From: Hydrogenophaga sp.
Lineage (GTDB): Bacteria; Pseudomonadota; Gammaproteobacteria; Burkholderiales; Burkholderiaceae_C
Direction: 5' to 3'
DNA: 64,000 bases
Assembly (NCBI RefSeq): GCF_025699295.1
Contig: NZ_JAILWB010000019.1
Coordinates: forward strand, 36,903 to 100,902
This document shows positions 19,649-32,354 of the stretch, piece by piece. Below the pieces are notes generated by a model, which saw nothing but the letters and a program-made list of their open reading frames with translations, did no database searches and was not told the DNA's origin. Both the position numbers and the translations under genes were made by a program. Within the stretch, counting starts at the first letter, position 1, and every line of letters starts with the position of its first letter.

Positions 19649-20035
19649 ATGCTCAAGCGTTTCCTCCTGTGCATGGCCCTGCTGATGGCCGCCACCGCCC
19701 ACGCCAAGCTGCCGGCGCCGCCCCCTCCGACGGAAGAGGCCAAGGCCAAGGCGGCCGAGGCGGCAGCCCGGACCGCCTGGTCCGGCAAGGTCGCGGCTTA
19801 CAAGCTGTGCAAGGCGCAAGACAAGGCTGCCGCCAGCTACTTCAAGTCGGCTTCGATGACGGGCAAGTCGGTCAAGCCGGCGGATGCTGCGCCTGCCTGC
19901 ACCGATCCGGGACCATTCGCTTATGTGACACCCAAGCCGGCCGAAGCCGCTGGTGCGCATTCGCCTGCCGCCACCGCGGTGAGCCCGCCCAGCAGCCAGG
20001 CGCCCGCAGGCGCCGCCACGCCGGCCAAGAAGTGA
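19649..20035 (+). CDS. Small exported protein of unknown function, end of the fdh operon
   Basis: From the ATG at 19649 the product has 128 residues: a signal peptide ([18 protein letters not shown]) and a mature part rich in Ala, Pro and Lys with two Cys ([10 protein letters not shown] and AAPACTDPG). It does not match a family I can name. The gene follows the cytochrome gene by 43 bases and is the last before a terminator, so it is probably co-transcribed with fdh. The two cysteines could form a disulfide in the periplasm. Confidence 0.65.
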   Translation: MLKRFLLCMALLMAATAHAKLPAPPPPTEEAKAKAAEAAARTAWSGKVAAYKLCKAQDKAAASYFKSASMTGKSVKPADAAPACTDPGPFAYVTPKPAEAAGAHSPAATAVSPPSSQAPAGAATPAKK

Positions 20036-20043
20036 CCGCACCG

Positions 20044-20066
20044 GGCAAGGGTGCTTGACCCTTGCC
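20044..20066 (+). repeat. Hairpin after the fdh operon
   Basis: GGCAAGGGT at 20044-20052 pairs exactly with ACCCTTGCC at 20058-20066 across a five-base loop. It has no T tract, but the next hairpin, 13 bases on, does. It may assist termination or protect the 3' end. Confidence 0.5.
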
Positions 20067-20079
20067 AGCGTGCTCTCAT

Positions 20080-20108
20080 GGGCCGCACCCCCGGGTGGCG
20101 GCCCTTTT
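20080..20108 (+). terminator. Rho-independent terminator of the fdh operon
   Basis: GGGCCGC at 20080-20086 pairs with GCGGCCC at 20098-20104, followed at once by TTTT (20105-20108). It lies between the fdh operon and fdhD. Confidence 0.65.
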
Positions 20109-20127
20109 CATGCGGTAGTCTTCGTTC

Positions 20128-20979
20128 ATGCCACTTCCCCAGCTGACCCAGGCGCGCGCGCCACTGACCCGCGAGATCGAGGTCGTGAACGAGTTCGGCG
20201 CACGCGAGACCATCGCCATCCCGGCCGAGCGCGACCTCACCGTGTACGTGGACAAGCGCGAGCTCGTCACGCTCATGACATTGGGCGCGCACCCCGAGTG
20301 GCTGGTGCTGGGTTATCTGCTCAACCAGCGGCTGATTGCCTCGGTGGACGAGATCGAATCGATCACGGTGGACTGGGACGTCAACGCTGCTTCGGTGAAG
20401 ACCCGCCAGGGCATCGACCGCATCGAGGAGCGCACGTCGAAACGGGTGGTGACCACCGGCTGCGGCCAGGGCAGCGTGTTCGGCAACCTGATGGACGAGA
20501 TCGACAGCATCCGCCTGCCAGAGAGCGCGGTGCTGCGGCAGTCGCAGCTGTACGCCATCGTCAATGCGATCCGGCTCAAGGAAAGCACCTACAAGTCGGC
20601 GGGCTCGGTGCATGCCTGCGCGCTGTTCCACGGCGAAGCGTTGCAGCTGTTCGTGGAAGACGTGGGCCGACACAACGCGGTGGACACGATCGCCGGCTGG
20701 ATGTGTCTGCAGGAAGGTCTGCCGGATGGCGAGAAGATCTTCTACACCACCGGCCGCCTCACCAGCGAGATGGTGATCAAGTCCGCCCAGATGGGTGTGG
20801 CGGTGGTGATCTCGCGCAGCGGCATCACCCAGATGGGGCTGGACGTGGCGCAGCGTGTGGGCCTGTGCGCCATCGGGCGCGCGACCAACAAGCACTTTCT
20901 CTGCTACGCCAGCCCGCAGCGGCTGGTGATGGACGCGGTGCCAGCGCTTGCACCGCAGCCCCTGCGCGTTCGGGCATAA
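20128..20979 (+). CDS. fdhD: FdhD-type sulfurtransferase for formate dehydrogenase maturation
   Basis: The 283-residue protein matches FdhD, which moves sulfur from a cysteine desulfurase to the bis-MGD cofactor of FDH. Conserved blocks seen are [48 protein letters not shown] and [12 protein letters not shown]. In the loop where family members carry CXXC, this protein reads TTGCGQGS, so only C112 is present and the second Cys position is Gly115. The gene lies behind the fdh terminator and so may have its own promoter. Confidence 0.9.
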   Translation: MPLPQLTQARAPLTREIEVVNEFGARETIAIPAERDLTVYVDKRELVTLMTLGAHPEWLVLGYLLNQRLIASVDEIESITVDWDVNAASVKTRQGIDRIEERTSKRVVTTGCGQGSVFGNLMDEIDSIRLPESAVLRQSQLYAIVNAIRLKESTYKSAGSVHACALFHGEALQLFVEDVGRHNAVDTIAGWMCLQEGLPDGEKIFYTTGRLTSEMVIKSAQMGVAVVISRSGITQMGLDVAQRVGLCAIGRATNKHFLCYASPQRLVMDAVPALAPQPLRVRA

Positions 20980-21065
20980 ACTCGGTTCCCTTTTTTCCGC
21001 ATGTCACCGCCGCACGGCCCCTGGTCCTGCGCAGTGCCTCTGTGCGCCCGCCTGCGAAAGACCCC

Positions 21066-21698
<633 letters not shown>

Positions 21699-21757
21699 AC
21701 TCCCTCGCGCCGCCCCTGTCGCATGGGGTTTAGCGGTTTGAGATAAGGTTGTTCCCC

Positions 21758-24307
21758 ATGAACCCGACGCACCAGCCCCCTTCTTTCTGGCAGATTGGCT
21801 GGCGCTCGCTGCGGCGTGACTGGCGCGCAGGTGAGTTGCGGCTGCTGGTGCTGGCGGTCACGCTGGCGGTGGCGGCGCTCACGGCGGTGGGTTTTTTTGC
21901 CGACCGGCTGCAGAACGGCCTGGCGCGCGACGCGCGCGCGCTCATTGGTGGCGACGCCGTGCTGCGCAGCGACAACCTGCCACCGCCCGCGTTCGAGGCC
22001 CGGGCGCGCGAACTCGGACTGACCACCACGCTGTCGCTGGACTTTCCCACCATGGGCCGCGCGCGCGACGAAGAGGGCGGCGCTGCCCGCCTGGTCGCGC
22101 TCAAGGCGGTGGACGAGGGCTATCCGCTGCGGGGCGCGCTGCGCCTGGCCGAAGCCCCCGGCGCGCCCGATGCCGCCATGCGCGGGATTCCGGCGCCCGG
22201 CACCGCCTGGGTGGACGCGGCCTTGCTGGTCGCGCTGGAACTGAAGATGGGCGACCCGCTGCTGCTGGGCGACAGCGCCTTCACCATCGCGCGCGTCATT
22301 GTGGTCGAGCCCGACCGCGGCGGCGGCTTCATGAGCTTCGCGCCGCGCGTCATGGTCAACAGCGCCGACCTGCCTGCCACCGGCCTGGTGCAGCCGGCCA
22401 GCCGCCTGCGCTACCGCCTGGCCGTGGCCGGGCCCGATGCCCGCGTGGCCGAGTTCAACCGCTGGGCGGAACAAGCCATGGAGCAACCCGACGCGCGCGG
22501 CATGCGGCTGGAGTCGCTCGAAGGCGGACGGCCCGAGATGCAGCGCACGCTGGGCCGCGCCGAACAGTTCCTCAACCTCGTGGCCCTGCTCGCCGCGTTG
22601 CTGTGCGCCGTGGCGGTGGCCATTGCCGCGCGCGGTTTCGCCCAGCGCCACCTGGATGACTGCGCCATGCTGCGCGTGCTCGGCCTGTCGCAGGGCACCA
22701 TGGCGCGCGCCTACACCTTCGAGTTCGCGCTTGTCGGCGTCTTCGCCAGCGCGGTGGGTGTGGCCATCGGCTTTGCGGTGCACTATGTGTTCGTGCTGCT
22801 GCTCGCGGGCCTGGTCGAATCGAGTCTGCCCGCGCCCGGCATCACGCCGGTGCTGCTGGGGCTGGGCATGGGGCTCACGCTCATGATGGCCTTTGGCCTG
22901 CCACCGGTGCTGCAGCTCGCCCAGGTGCCACCGCTGCGCGTGATCCGCCGCGACGTGGGCCAGCTCAAGCCCGCCACGCTGGCCGTGCTGGGCGTGGGCC
23001 TGCTCGGCTTTGCCGCGCTGCTGCTCGCCGCCAGCCGCGACCTGCTGCTCGGTGGCATCGCGGTGGGCGGTTTCGCCGGCGCGGTGCTGCTGTTCGCCGC
23101 CGCCAGCTACGCCGCCGTGCGCGTGCTGCGCGCCAGCGTGAACGAGGCCACCGCGCCGCGCGCGCTCGTCATGGCCACGCGCCAGCTCTCGGCCCGCCCG
23201 GCGTACGCGGTGGTGCAGATCAGCGCGCTCGCCGTCGGCCTGCTCGCGCTCGTGCTGCTGGTGTTGCTGCGCACCGACCTGATCTCCAGCTGGCGCAACG
23301 CCACCCCGCCCGATGCGCCCAACCGCTTCGTGATCAACGTGCAGCCCGAGCAGAGCGAAGCCTTCCAGCAGGCGCTGCGCAGCGCCGGCGTTGAGCGCTA
23401 CGACTGGTACCCCATGATCCGCGGCCGGCTGGTGGGCATCAACGGCAAGCGCATCAACCCGGACGACTTCGAGGGCGACCGCGCCCAGCGCCTGGTGGAC
23501 CGCGAGTTCAACCTCTCCAACATGGCCGCGCTGCCCGAGCACAATCCGGTGGTTGCCGGCCGCTGGACGGAGAACGAAACCGACGCGCTCAGTGTGGAAG
23601 AGGGCCTGGCCGAAGAACTGGGCCTCGAGCTCGGCGACCGGCTCGCCTTCGACATCGCCGGCCAGGTGACCGAAGGGCGCATCACCAGCCTGCGCAAGGT
23701 GGACTGGGGTTCCATGCGCGTCAACTTCTTCGTCGTGTTCCCGGTGGCGCAGGTGCCCGACGTGCCCGTGAGCTACATCAGCGCCTTCCGCGCGCCCGAG
23801 ACGGCCAACGGCGCGCCCAACGGTTTCGACAACGCGCTGGTGCGCGAATTTCCCAACATCACCAACGTCGACATGAGCCAGACCATCGCGCAGGTGCAGC
23901 GCGTGCTGGGCCAGGTCATCAGCGCGGTGGAATTCCTGTTCGTCTTCACGCTGGCGGCCGGGCTGGTGGTGCTGCTCTCGGCCATCACCGCCACGCGCGG
24001 CGAACGCGAGCGCGAATTCGCCATCCTGCGCGCCGTCGGTGCGGGCTCGGCCCTGCTGCGCCAGGTGCAGCGCATCGAGTTGCTGGGCGTGGGCCTGCTC
24101 GCCGGTTTCCTCGCCTCGGTGGTTGCGGTGGCGGTGGGCTGGGCGCTGGCGCGCTTCGTGTTCGAGTTCTCCTGGACGGCATCGCCCTGGGTGCCGCTGG
24201 GCGGCGCCATCGCCGGCGCGCTGTTGGCCCTCATGGCCGGCTGGTGGGGCCTGCGCAGCGTGCTGCGTACCCCCGTGGTGGAGACGCTGCGAAAGGCACC
24301 CGTATGA
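21758..24307 (+). CDS. FtsX/MacB-type ABC transporter permease (YbbP-like)
   Basis: The 849-residue membrane protein has an N-terminal helix, a large periplasmic MacB-type core domain and three helices of a first FtsX domain near 270-390. Further helices and a second periplasmic domain follow, with a final FtsX domain near 720-845. This two-copy layout is that of YbbP-like permeases with ten predicted helices. The partner ATPase (YbbA/LolD type) is not in the window. The ATG at 21758 was preferred to the in-frame TTG nine bases before. The stop overlaps the haemoglobin gene start (ATGA). Substrate is unknown; lipids or lipoproteins are usual for the family. Confidence 0.85.
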   Translation: MNPTHQPPSFWQIGWRSLRRDWRAGELRLLVLAVTLAVAALTAVGFFADRLQNGLARDARALIGGDAVLRSDNLPPPAFEARARELGLTTTLSLDFPTMGRARDEEGGAARLVALKAVDEGYPLRGALRLAEAPGAPDAAMRGIPAPGTAWVDAALLVALELKMGDPLLLGDSAFTIARVIVVEPDRGGGFMSFAPRVMVNSADLPATGLVQPASRLRYRLAVAGPDARVAEFNRWAEQAMEQPDARGMRLESLEGGRPEMQRTLGRAEQFLNLVALLAALLCAVAVAIAARGFAQRHLDDCAMLRVLGLSQGTMARAYTFEFALVGVFASAVGVAIGFAVHYVFVLLLAGLVESSLPAPGITPVLLGLGMGLTLMMAFGLPPVLQLAQVPPLRVIRRDVGQLKPATLAVLGVGLLGFAALLLAASRDLLLGGIAVGGFAGAVLLFAAASYAAVRVLRASVNEATAPRALVMATRQLSARPAYAVVQISALAVGLLALVLLVLLRTDLISSWRNATPPDAPNRFVINVQPEQSEAFQQALRSAGVERYDWYPMIRGRLVGINGKRINPDDFEGDRAQRLVDREFNLSNMAALPEHNPVVAGRWTENETDALSVEEGLAEELGLELGDRLAFDIAGQVTEGRITSLRKVDWGSMRVNFFVVFPVAQVPDVPVSYISAFRAPETANGAPNGFDNALVREFPNITNVDMSQTIAQVQRVLGQVISAVEFLFVFTLAAGLVVLLSAITATRGEREREFAILRAVGAGSALLRQVQRIELLGVGLLAGFLASVVAVAVGWALARFVFEFSWTASPWVPLGGAIAGALLALMAGWWGLRSVLRTPVVETLRKAPV

Positions 24308-24723
24308 ACACGCCGCTGGCACAACCCGAGGAACCCACGCGCCACGCCACCCCCTTCGACTGGATCGGTGGCGAGGACAAGGTGCGTGCACTGGTCGACC
24401 GCTTCTACGACCTCATGGACATCGAGCCCGCCTACACCGCGCTGCGCGCCGCCCACGGCAGCACGCTGGACAACGCAAGGCAGCGCCTGTTCTGGTTCCT
24501 CTGCGGCTGGCTCGGCGGCCCGCAGCACTATACCGAACGCTTCGGCCACCCGCGCTTGCGCGCCCGCCACATGCCGTTTGCCATTGGCATCCTGGAGCGC
24601 GACCAGTGGCTGGCCTGCATGGACCAGGCGATGGGCGAGACGGGTGTGGATGCCGAACTGCGCGAGCGGCTCAAGACCAGCTTCTTCCAGACGGCGGACT
24701 GGATGCGGAATTCGCCGGGGTAG
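24304..24723 (+). CDS. Group II truncated haemoglobin
   Basis: The 139-residue protein has the TrHb2/YjbI signature: FYDLMDIEPAYTALRAAH, a Phe/Trp-rich distal segment (QRLFWFLCGWLGGPQHYTERFGHP), the proximal His in RARHMPFAI, and the Trp of the G helix in ERDQWLACMDQAM. Such globins bind O2 or NO and protect against peroxide or nitrosative stress. It is translationally coupled to the ABC permease gene. Confidence 0.92.
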   Translation: MNTPLAQPEEPTRHATPFDWIGGEDKVRALVDRFYDLMDIEPAYTALRAAHGSTLDNARQRLFWFLCGWLGGPQHYTERFGHPRLRARHMPFAIGILERDQWLACMDQAMGETGVDAELRERLKTSFFQTADWMRNSPG

Positions 24724-24748
24724 GGCAGCAACGGCTCGCGGCGGTCGC

Positions 24749-25390
24749 TCACCCCGACCGCAACAACACCACCAGCGCCCCAGCCCCGCCCTCCGCCGGT
24801 CGTGCCTGCACGAAGGCCATCACCTCGTGCTTCTGCACCAGCCAGCGCAGCACGCGGTTCTTCAGCACCGGGGTGCGCCCGGGTGAGCCCAGGCCTTTGC
24901 CGTGCACCACGCGCACGCAGCGCAGGCCGGCCTGGTGGGCGTCGCGGATGAAGCGGCCCAGGGCTTCGCGGGCTTCGTCGGTTCGCAGGCCGTGCAGGTC
25001 GATCTGGCGCTGGATGCTCCAGCTGCCTTCGCGCAGCTTGCGCACCACCTCGGGCCCCAGGCCGGGGCGGCGAAAGCTGAGCTGTTCGTCGGTGTGCAGC
25101 AGGGTCTCGATGTCGAACTCGTCGGACAGGGCCTCGCGCATCACGGCCGCTTCGTCGCGCTGGCGCTGCACCGGCACGGGCTCCACCGGCGCGCGGTGCG
25201 GCGTGGCGCGGCCACCCGGGCGCGCGGGCACCGGCTGCACCGGGCCCACGGCGAGTTCAAAGAGCTTCTGCTCGCGCTCGCGTTTCAGTGCCGCCAGGCG
25301 CTCGGCCTCGCGTTGCGCGGCTTCGCGCCCGGCTTGTTCGGCCAGGGTGCGCTTGAGCGCCTTGAGCCCGGCCAGCGTGTTCACTTTCAT
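24749..25390 (-). CDS. Smr-domain endonuclease-like protein
   Basis: A 213-residue protein. The N-terminal 100 residues are charged and probably helical; the C-terminal Smr domain shows the two hallmark motifs, IDLHGLRTDEA and VVHGKGLGSPG. Smr domains nick DNA or act on ribosome-bound RNA; stand-alone bacterial members such as SmrB cleave mRNA at collided ribosomes. A role of that kind is possible here. It converges on the haemoglobin gene and follows radC on the same strand at a 50-base gap. Confidence 0.88.
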   Translation of the reverse strand: MKVNTLAGLKALKRTLAEQAGREAAQREAERLAALKREREQKLFELAVGPVQPVPARPGGRATPHRAPVEPVPVQRQRDEAAVMREALSDEFDIETLLHTDEQLSFRRPGLGPEVVRKLREGSWSIQRQIDLHGLRTDEAREALGRFIRDAHQAGLRCVRVVHGKGLGSPGRTPVLKNRVLRWLVQKHEVMAFVQARPAEGGAGALVVLLRSG

Positions 25391-25440
25391 GGTGGGTCAT
25401 TGTGACCCAGCAGGCACCGCTCAGTGCCCGGACGCGGCCT

Positions 25441-26133
25441 TCACACCAGGCCTTGCTCGGCCATGGACGTGGCGCTGTGGCGCGTGACGATGAAGTGGTC
25501 GAGCACGCGCACGTCCACCAGTGTGAGCGCGCTGCGCAGGGTGCTGGTGAGGTCGATGTCGGCGCGTGAGGGCTGGGCCACGCCGCTGGGGTGGTTGTGC
25601 GCCAGCACCACGGCCGAGGCGTGGTGGTGCAGGGCGCGCAGCACGATCTCGCGCGGGTAGACGCTGGCTTGCGACAGGGTGCCGCGAAACAGCTCCTCCA
25701 GCGCGATCAGGCGGTTCTGGCTGTCGAGGAACAGCACGGCGAACACCTCGTGCGGCTTGCCGCCCAGCTGCAGCTGCAGGTAGTCGCGCACGGCCTGCGG
25801 GCTGTCGAACACCTGGCGTTGCCGCAGCTCCTGCGCGAGTGCGCGGCGGGCGAGTTCCAGCACCGCCACGACCTCGGCGCGCTTGGCGGGTCCCAGGCCC
25901 TTGATCTGTTTGAGCGCGTCGGCACCGGTGTGCAGCAGGCCGGCGATGCCGCCGAAGCGCTCCAGCAGCTCCTGCGCGAGCTGCAGCACGTGTTTGCCGG
26001 CGATGCCGGTGCGCAGCAGCAGGGCGAGCAGTTCGCCGTCGCTGAGGGCGCCGGGGCCGCGCGCGAGCAGCTTCTCGCGCGGGCGCGAATCGGCGGGCAG
26101 GCCCTTGAGCCCGGGCGTGGCAAGGCCATCCAT
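25441..26133 (-). CDS. radC: RadC-family JAMM protein
   Basis: The 230-residue protein has an N-terminal UPF0758/helix-hairpin-helix part ([28 protein letters not shown]) and a C-terminal RadC domain with the JAMM metal motif HNHPSG followed by Ser and Asp ([14 protein letters not shown]). The family was named for DNA repair, but its activity is not settled. The ATG at 26133 gives the usual start. It diverges from fkpB across a 90-base gap containing TACAAT at 26164-26169. Confidence 0.93.
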   Translation of the reverse strand: MDGLATPGLKGLPADSRPREKLLARGPGALSDGELLALLLRTGIAGKHVLQLAQELLERFGGIAGLLHTGADALKQIKGLGPAKRAEVVAVLELARRALAQELRQRQVFDSPQAVRDYLQLQLGGKPHEVFAVLFLDSQNRLIALEELFRGTLSQASVYPREIVLRALHHHASAVVLAHNHPSGVAQPSRADIDLTSTLRSALTLVDVRVLDHFIVTRHSATSMAEQGLV

Positions 26134-26223
26134 GTGTTTTCCTCCCTGATGCTCTGCGCTTTTTACAATACGGGTTGTTGCGGTACCCCCGGCCGTTTCC
26201 CATTCACGCATTTCCCGCCTGCC

Positions 26224-26669
26224 ATGCCCCACGTCCAAGAAGGTTCCTTCCTCACCCTGCACTACCGCATGTCCGGTCCCGGGGGGCAGGTGATCATCGA
26301 TACCTTCGCCGGCCAGCCGGCCACGCTCAGTCTGGGCGCGGGGGAGTTGTCGCCCGCGATCGAGCAGCGCCTGCTGGGACTGGAGGAGGGCACGCGCACG
26401 GTGATCGAACTGACCGAGGGCGAGGCCTTTGGCGAGCGCCAGCCCGAGATGGTGCAGTGGGTGGCGCGCAAGCTGCTCAACGAACTGGGCGACCCGCACG
26501 AGCAGTACGCCGCGGGCGACGTGGTGCAGTTCCCCACGCCCGATGGCCTGGGCAGCTACGCGGGCGCGGCGGTGGAGGTGCGGGAAGACGGCGCAGTGCT
26601 GTTCGACTTCAACCACCCGCTGGCGGGCCAGCCGGTGCGCTTCGAAGTCCAGTTGATCGGGGTGCTCTG

Positions 26670-26670
<1 letters not shown>
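26224..26670 (+). CDS. fkpB: FKBP-type peptidyl-prolyl isomerase, SlpA/FkpB type
   Basis: The 148-residue protein matches FkpB, a small FKBP with an inserted IF domain: [34 protein letters not shown] and the C-terminal [18 protein letters not shown]. It acts as a cytoplasmic prolyl isomerase and chaperone. It precedes ispH with a one-base stop-start overlap (TGATG at 26668), the same neighbourhood as in E. coli. Confidence 0.93.
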
Positions 26671-29825
<3,155 letters not shown>

Positions 29826-29856
29826 TGTTGCCGGGCAAGGCCAGTTGGTGATTCAA

Positions 29857-29948
<92 letters not shown>

Positions 29949-30053
29949 GTGTTCGAAGCCTGCGATTCTAGCAGGCCGCTGGCTGCGGATGCCGGACTGC
30001 GGGGTGCGCGAAGCGGGTGCGACAATGCGCCACCGTTTGCCCGTTGGTTCCTC

Positions 30054-31487
30054 ATGCTCGTCGACACCCAGCCCGCCACCTACCAGCATGTACCGGCCTC
30101 CCCGGAGGTGCGCGATCAATGGGTCAATTCGCAGCTCATCGGCGTTCTGATGGACAACATGGGTCCGTCCCTGGTGGCCGCGATGGCGACGCTACCGCTG
30201 CTGGTGTACTTCATGGCGGGGCAGACCCACACCATCGCGCTGGCGGTCTGGGCGGTGCTGATGTTGGTGGTTCTGGTGCTGCGTTACCGGCTCATCGGCA
30301 TCTACCGCCTGCGCCACGACAGCCTGGAGGGGCCGCAGCGCATGGCGTTCATGCAGCGGTACCAGTGGTCGTGGACGCTCATTGCACTGCTCTGGGGCGG
30401 TCCGGTGATCCTGAGCTACCAGCAGTCTTCGCAGGCCACGCAGTTCGTGTGCGGGCTGGTGGTGCTGGGGCAGGGGCTGCTCACGCTCACCTCGTTCAGC
30501 GCGTACCTGCCGGTGTTTCGCCGCTACGCCAATGCCCTGATCCTGTCGGTGTTCGTCGGCCTGGCCTGGGGCATGCTGCGAAAGCTGAACCAGCCGGAGG
30601 CGATTCAGATCAGCCTGGTCCTGATGGCACTGCTGCTGGTGTTCTGGGGGCTGCTCACCATGGCAGGCAGGCGCCTGCACGAGGTGTACCGCGCCAGCTT
30701 CGAGCTGCAGTTCTCCAACCAGGAATTGATCGATTCGCTGACCTTGCAGACAAGGGCGTCTCTGCGCGCGGTGGCCACGAAGAACCGCTTTCTGGCCTCG
30801 GCCGCGCACGACCTGCGCCAGCCGGTGCATGCGCTGAGCCTTTATGCGGACTGGCTGGCCACCGAGCCAGAGATGGCGCGCGACATTTCCCCGCGCATCC
30901 TGCAGTCGACCCGGGCGATCAACGAGTTGTTCGATTCGCTGTTCGACCTGACACGCATCGACGCGGGCAACTACAAGGTGCGGCTGCAGCACGTGGACGT
31001 GCAGAAGCTCTTTGCCGATCTGTCCATGCAGTTTGAACCGGTGGCCATCGGCAAGTCTTTGCGGCTGCGCACGCACGCCCGCCCGACCACGATCTGGTCC
31101 GACCCGGTTGTGTTGCGCCGTATCCTGGGCAACCTGGTGTCGAATGCCTTGCGGCACACGCACCAGGGCGGTGTTCTGCTGGCGCTGCGGCACCGCGAGG
31201 ACATGCTGGTGTTCGAGGTGTGGGATACGGGGGTTGGTATCGCACGCGAGCACCAGCAGGCGATCTTCCAGGAGTTCTTCCGTGTGTCGCAGCACCAGGG
31301 CACGGAAGACAGCCTGGGCCTGGGGCTCACCATCGTCTCCAAGCTCACGTCGCTGATGGGTTACCAGCTGGCGCTGAACTCGGTGGCCAGTCAGGGCAGT
31401 GTGTTCCGCGTGATGTTGCCGGAGTTCACGCAGCGCGAACCCCTGCAGGCGCACCCCACCGCGCTGGAGAACAATTCCGGTTTCTGA
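30054..31487 (+). CDS. Membrane-bound sensor histidine kinase
   Basis: The 477-residue protein has about six N-terminal membrane helices (residues 35-210) with no obvious extracellular sensor domain. The kinase core follows: H252 in ASAAHDLRQPVHALSLY, the N box GNLVSNALRHTHQGG, and the G boxes WDTGVGIAREH and SLGLGLTIVSKL. The ATG at 30054 was chosen because the upstream in-frame part overlaps the tRNA gene. It faces a LuxR-type response regulator gene with a 31-base gap, so the two probably form a pair although they are on opposite strands. The signal is unknown. Confidence 0.88.
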   Translation: MLVDTQPATYQHVPASPEVRDQWVNSQLIGVLMDNMGPSLVAAMATLPLLVYFMAGQTHTIALAVWAVLMLVVLVLRYRLIGIYRLRHDSLEGPQRMAFMQRYQWSWTLIALLWGGPVILSYQQSSQATQFVCGLVVLGQGLLTLTSFSAYLPVFRRYANALILSVFVGLAWGMLRKLNQPEAIQISLVLMALLLVFWGLLTMAGRRLHEVYRASFELQFSNQELIDSLTLQTRASLRAVATKNRFLASAAHDLRQPVHALSLYADWLATEPEMARDISPRILQSTRAINELFDSLFDLTRIDAGNYKVRLQHVDVQKLFADLSMQFEPVAIGKSLRLRTHARPTTIWSDPVVLRRILGNLVSNALRHTHQGGVLLALRHREDMLVFEVWDTGVGIAREHQQAIFQEFFRVSQHQGTEDSLGLGLTIVSKLTSLMGYQLALNSVASQGSVFRVMLPEFTQREPLQAHPTALENNSGF

Positions 31488-31518
31488 AGGATCGGCCCGC
31501 AGGACCGGTGCCCGCGTG

Positions 31519-32112
31519 TCAGAGGTCGAGCAGGCCGGCGGTGCGCGCCAGGTGGCTGGCCTGGGAGCGGCTCTTCACGTTGAGGCGGCGGAACAGGCGC
31601 CACAGATGCACCTTGACGGTGTGCTCGCTGATCTGCAATTGCTCGGCGATGTCGCGGTTGCTCAGGCCACGGTCGAGCATCACCAGCAGCTGCTTCTGGC
31701 GCTTGGAGAGCTTGTCCGGGATGGTGGGCGCGTTTTCATCCTCGGCTTCCTCCGCGAGGAATTCACGCAGCACCTTGGCGATCTGGGCGGCGCCGGCCGA
31801 CTTCTCGACGTAGGCATCGGCTCCGGCTTCACGCGCCAGGTCCTCGTAGTCGGAGGACGGGGATGCGGACAGCACGATAAGTGATGTGTCTGGCAGCATC
31901 TGCCGCACTTCACGCACGCCCGAGACGCCGTTGGTATCGGGCAGCTTCAGATCCAGGCACACCAGTTCGGGCTCGCCATGCTCGGCAATCGCCTTGCTCA
32001 CCGCCGCCAGACGTTCGAGTTCAACCACTTGTGTGGACGCGCGCAGGCGCCGAAGCAGCATGACGACGGCTTCGCGCATCAGCGGGTGGTCGTCGATAAC
32101 AAAAATACTCAT
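31519..32112 (-). CDS. NarL/LuxR-family response regulator
   Basis: The 197-residue protein has a receiver domain (SIFVIDDHP, phospho-acceptor D54 in LVCLDLKLPDTNG) and a C-terminal LuxR helix-turn-helix (LSKRQKQLLVMLDRGLSNRDIAEQLQ, SEHTVKVHLWRLFRRLNV, given here in parts). The start at 32112 (MSIFVIDD) is preferred to the longer frame, whose extra 39 residues are not domain-like. It converges on the histidine kinase at 30054, its likely partner. The 242 bases upstream, to the trpS stop, hold no gene and are AT-richer than average. Confidence 0.9.
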   Translation of the reverse strand: MSIFVIDDHPLMREAVVMLLRRLRASTQVVELERLAAVSKAIAEHGEPELVCLDLKLPDTNGVSGVREVRQMLPDTSLIVLSASPSSDYEDLAREAGADAYVEKSAGAAQIAKVLREFLAEEAEDENAPTIPDKLSKRQKQLLVMLDRGLSNRDIAEQLQISEHTVKVHLWRLFRRLNVKSRSQASHLARTAGLLDL

Positions 32113-32354
32113 GTCTGGCGTGCTGGTAATAATTGGTTTCAATGCGACAGCATATCGAGATTGTCCGCGTTTGGCGATAGCCAGCGGGGTGCGAATGCAA
32201 TCGTTCTTTTTACTTTTCAGCCCGAACACCCCGGGGTATTCGAACGGAGGGGTTCAGTATCGGCGTCCGGTGCAGTCGAGGGGTATGTTGTCCACGCGCT
32301 GCGGCGGGCTTCCCGATTGTCCCTCAAAGGCCTGCGGTGCGGCGCGTGGGGTCA

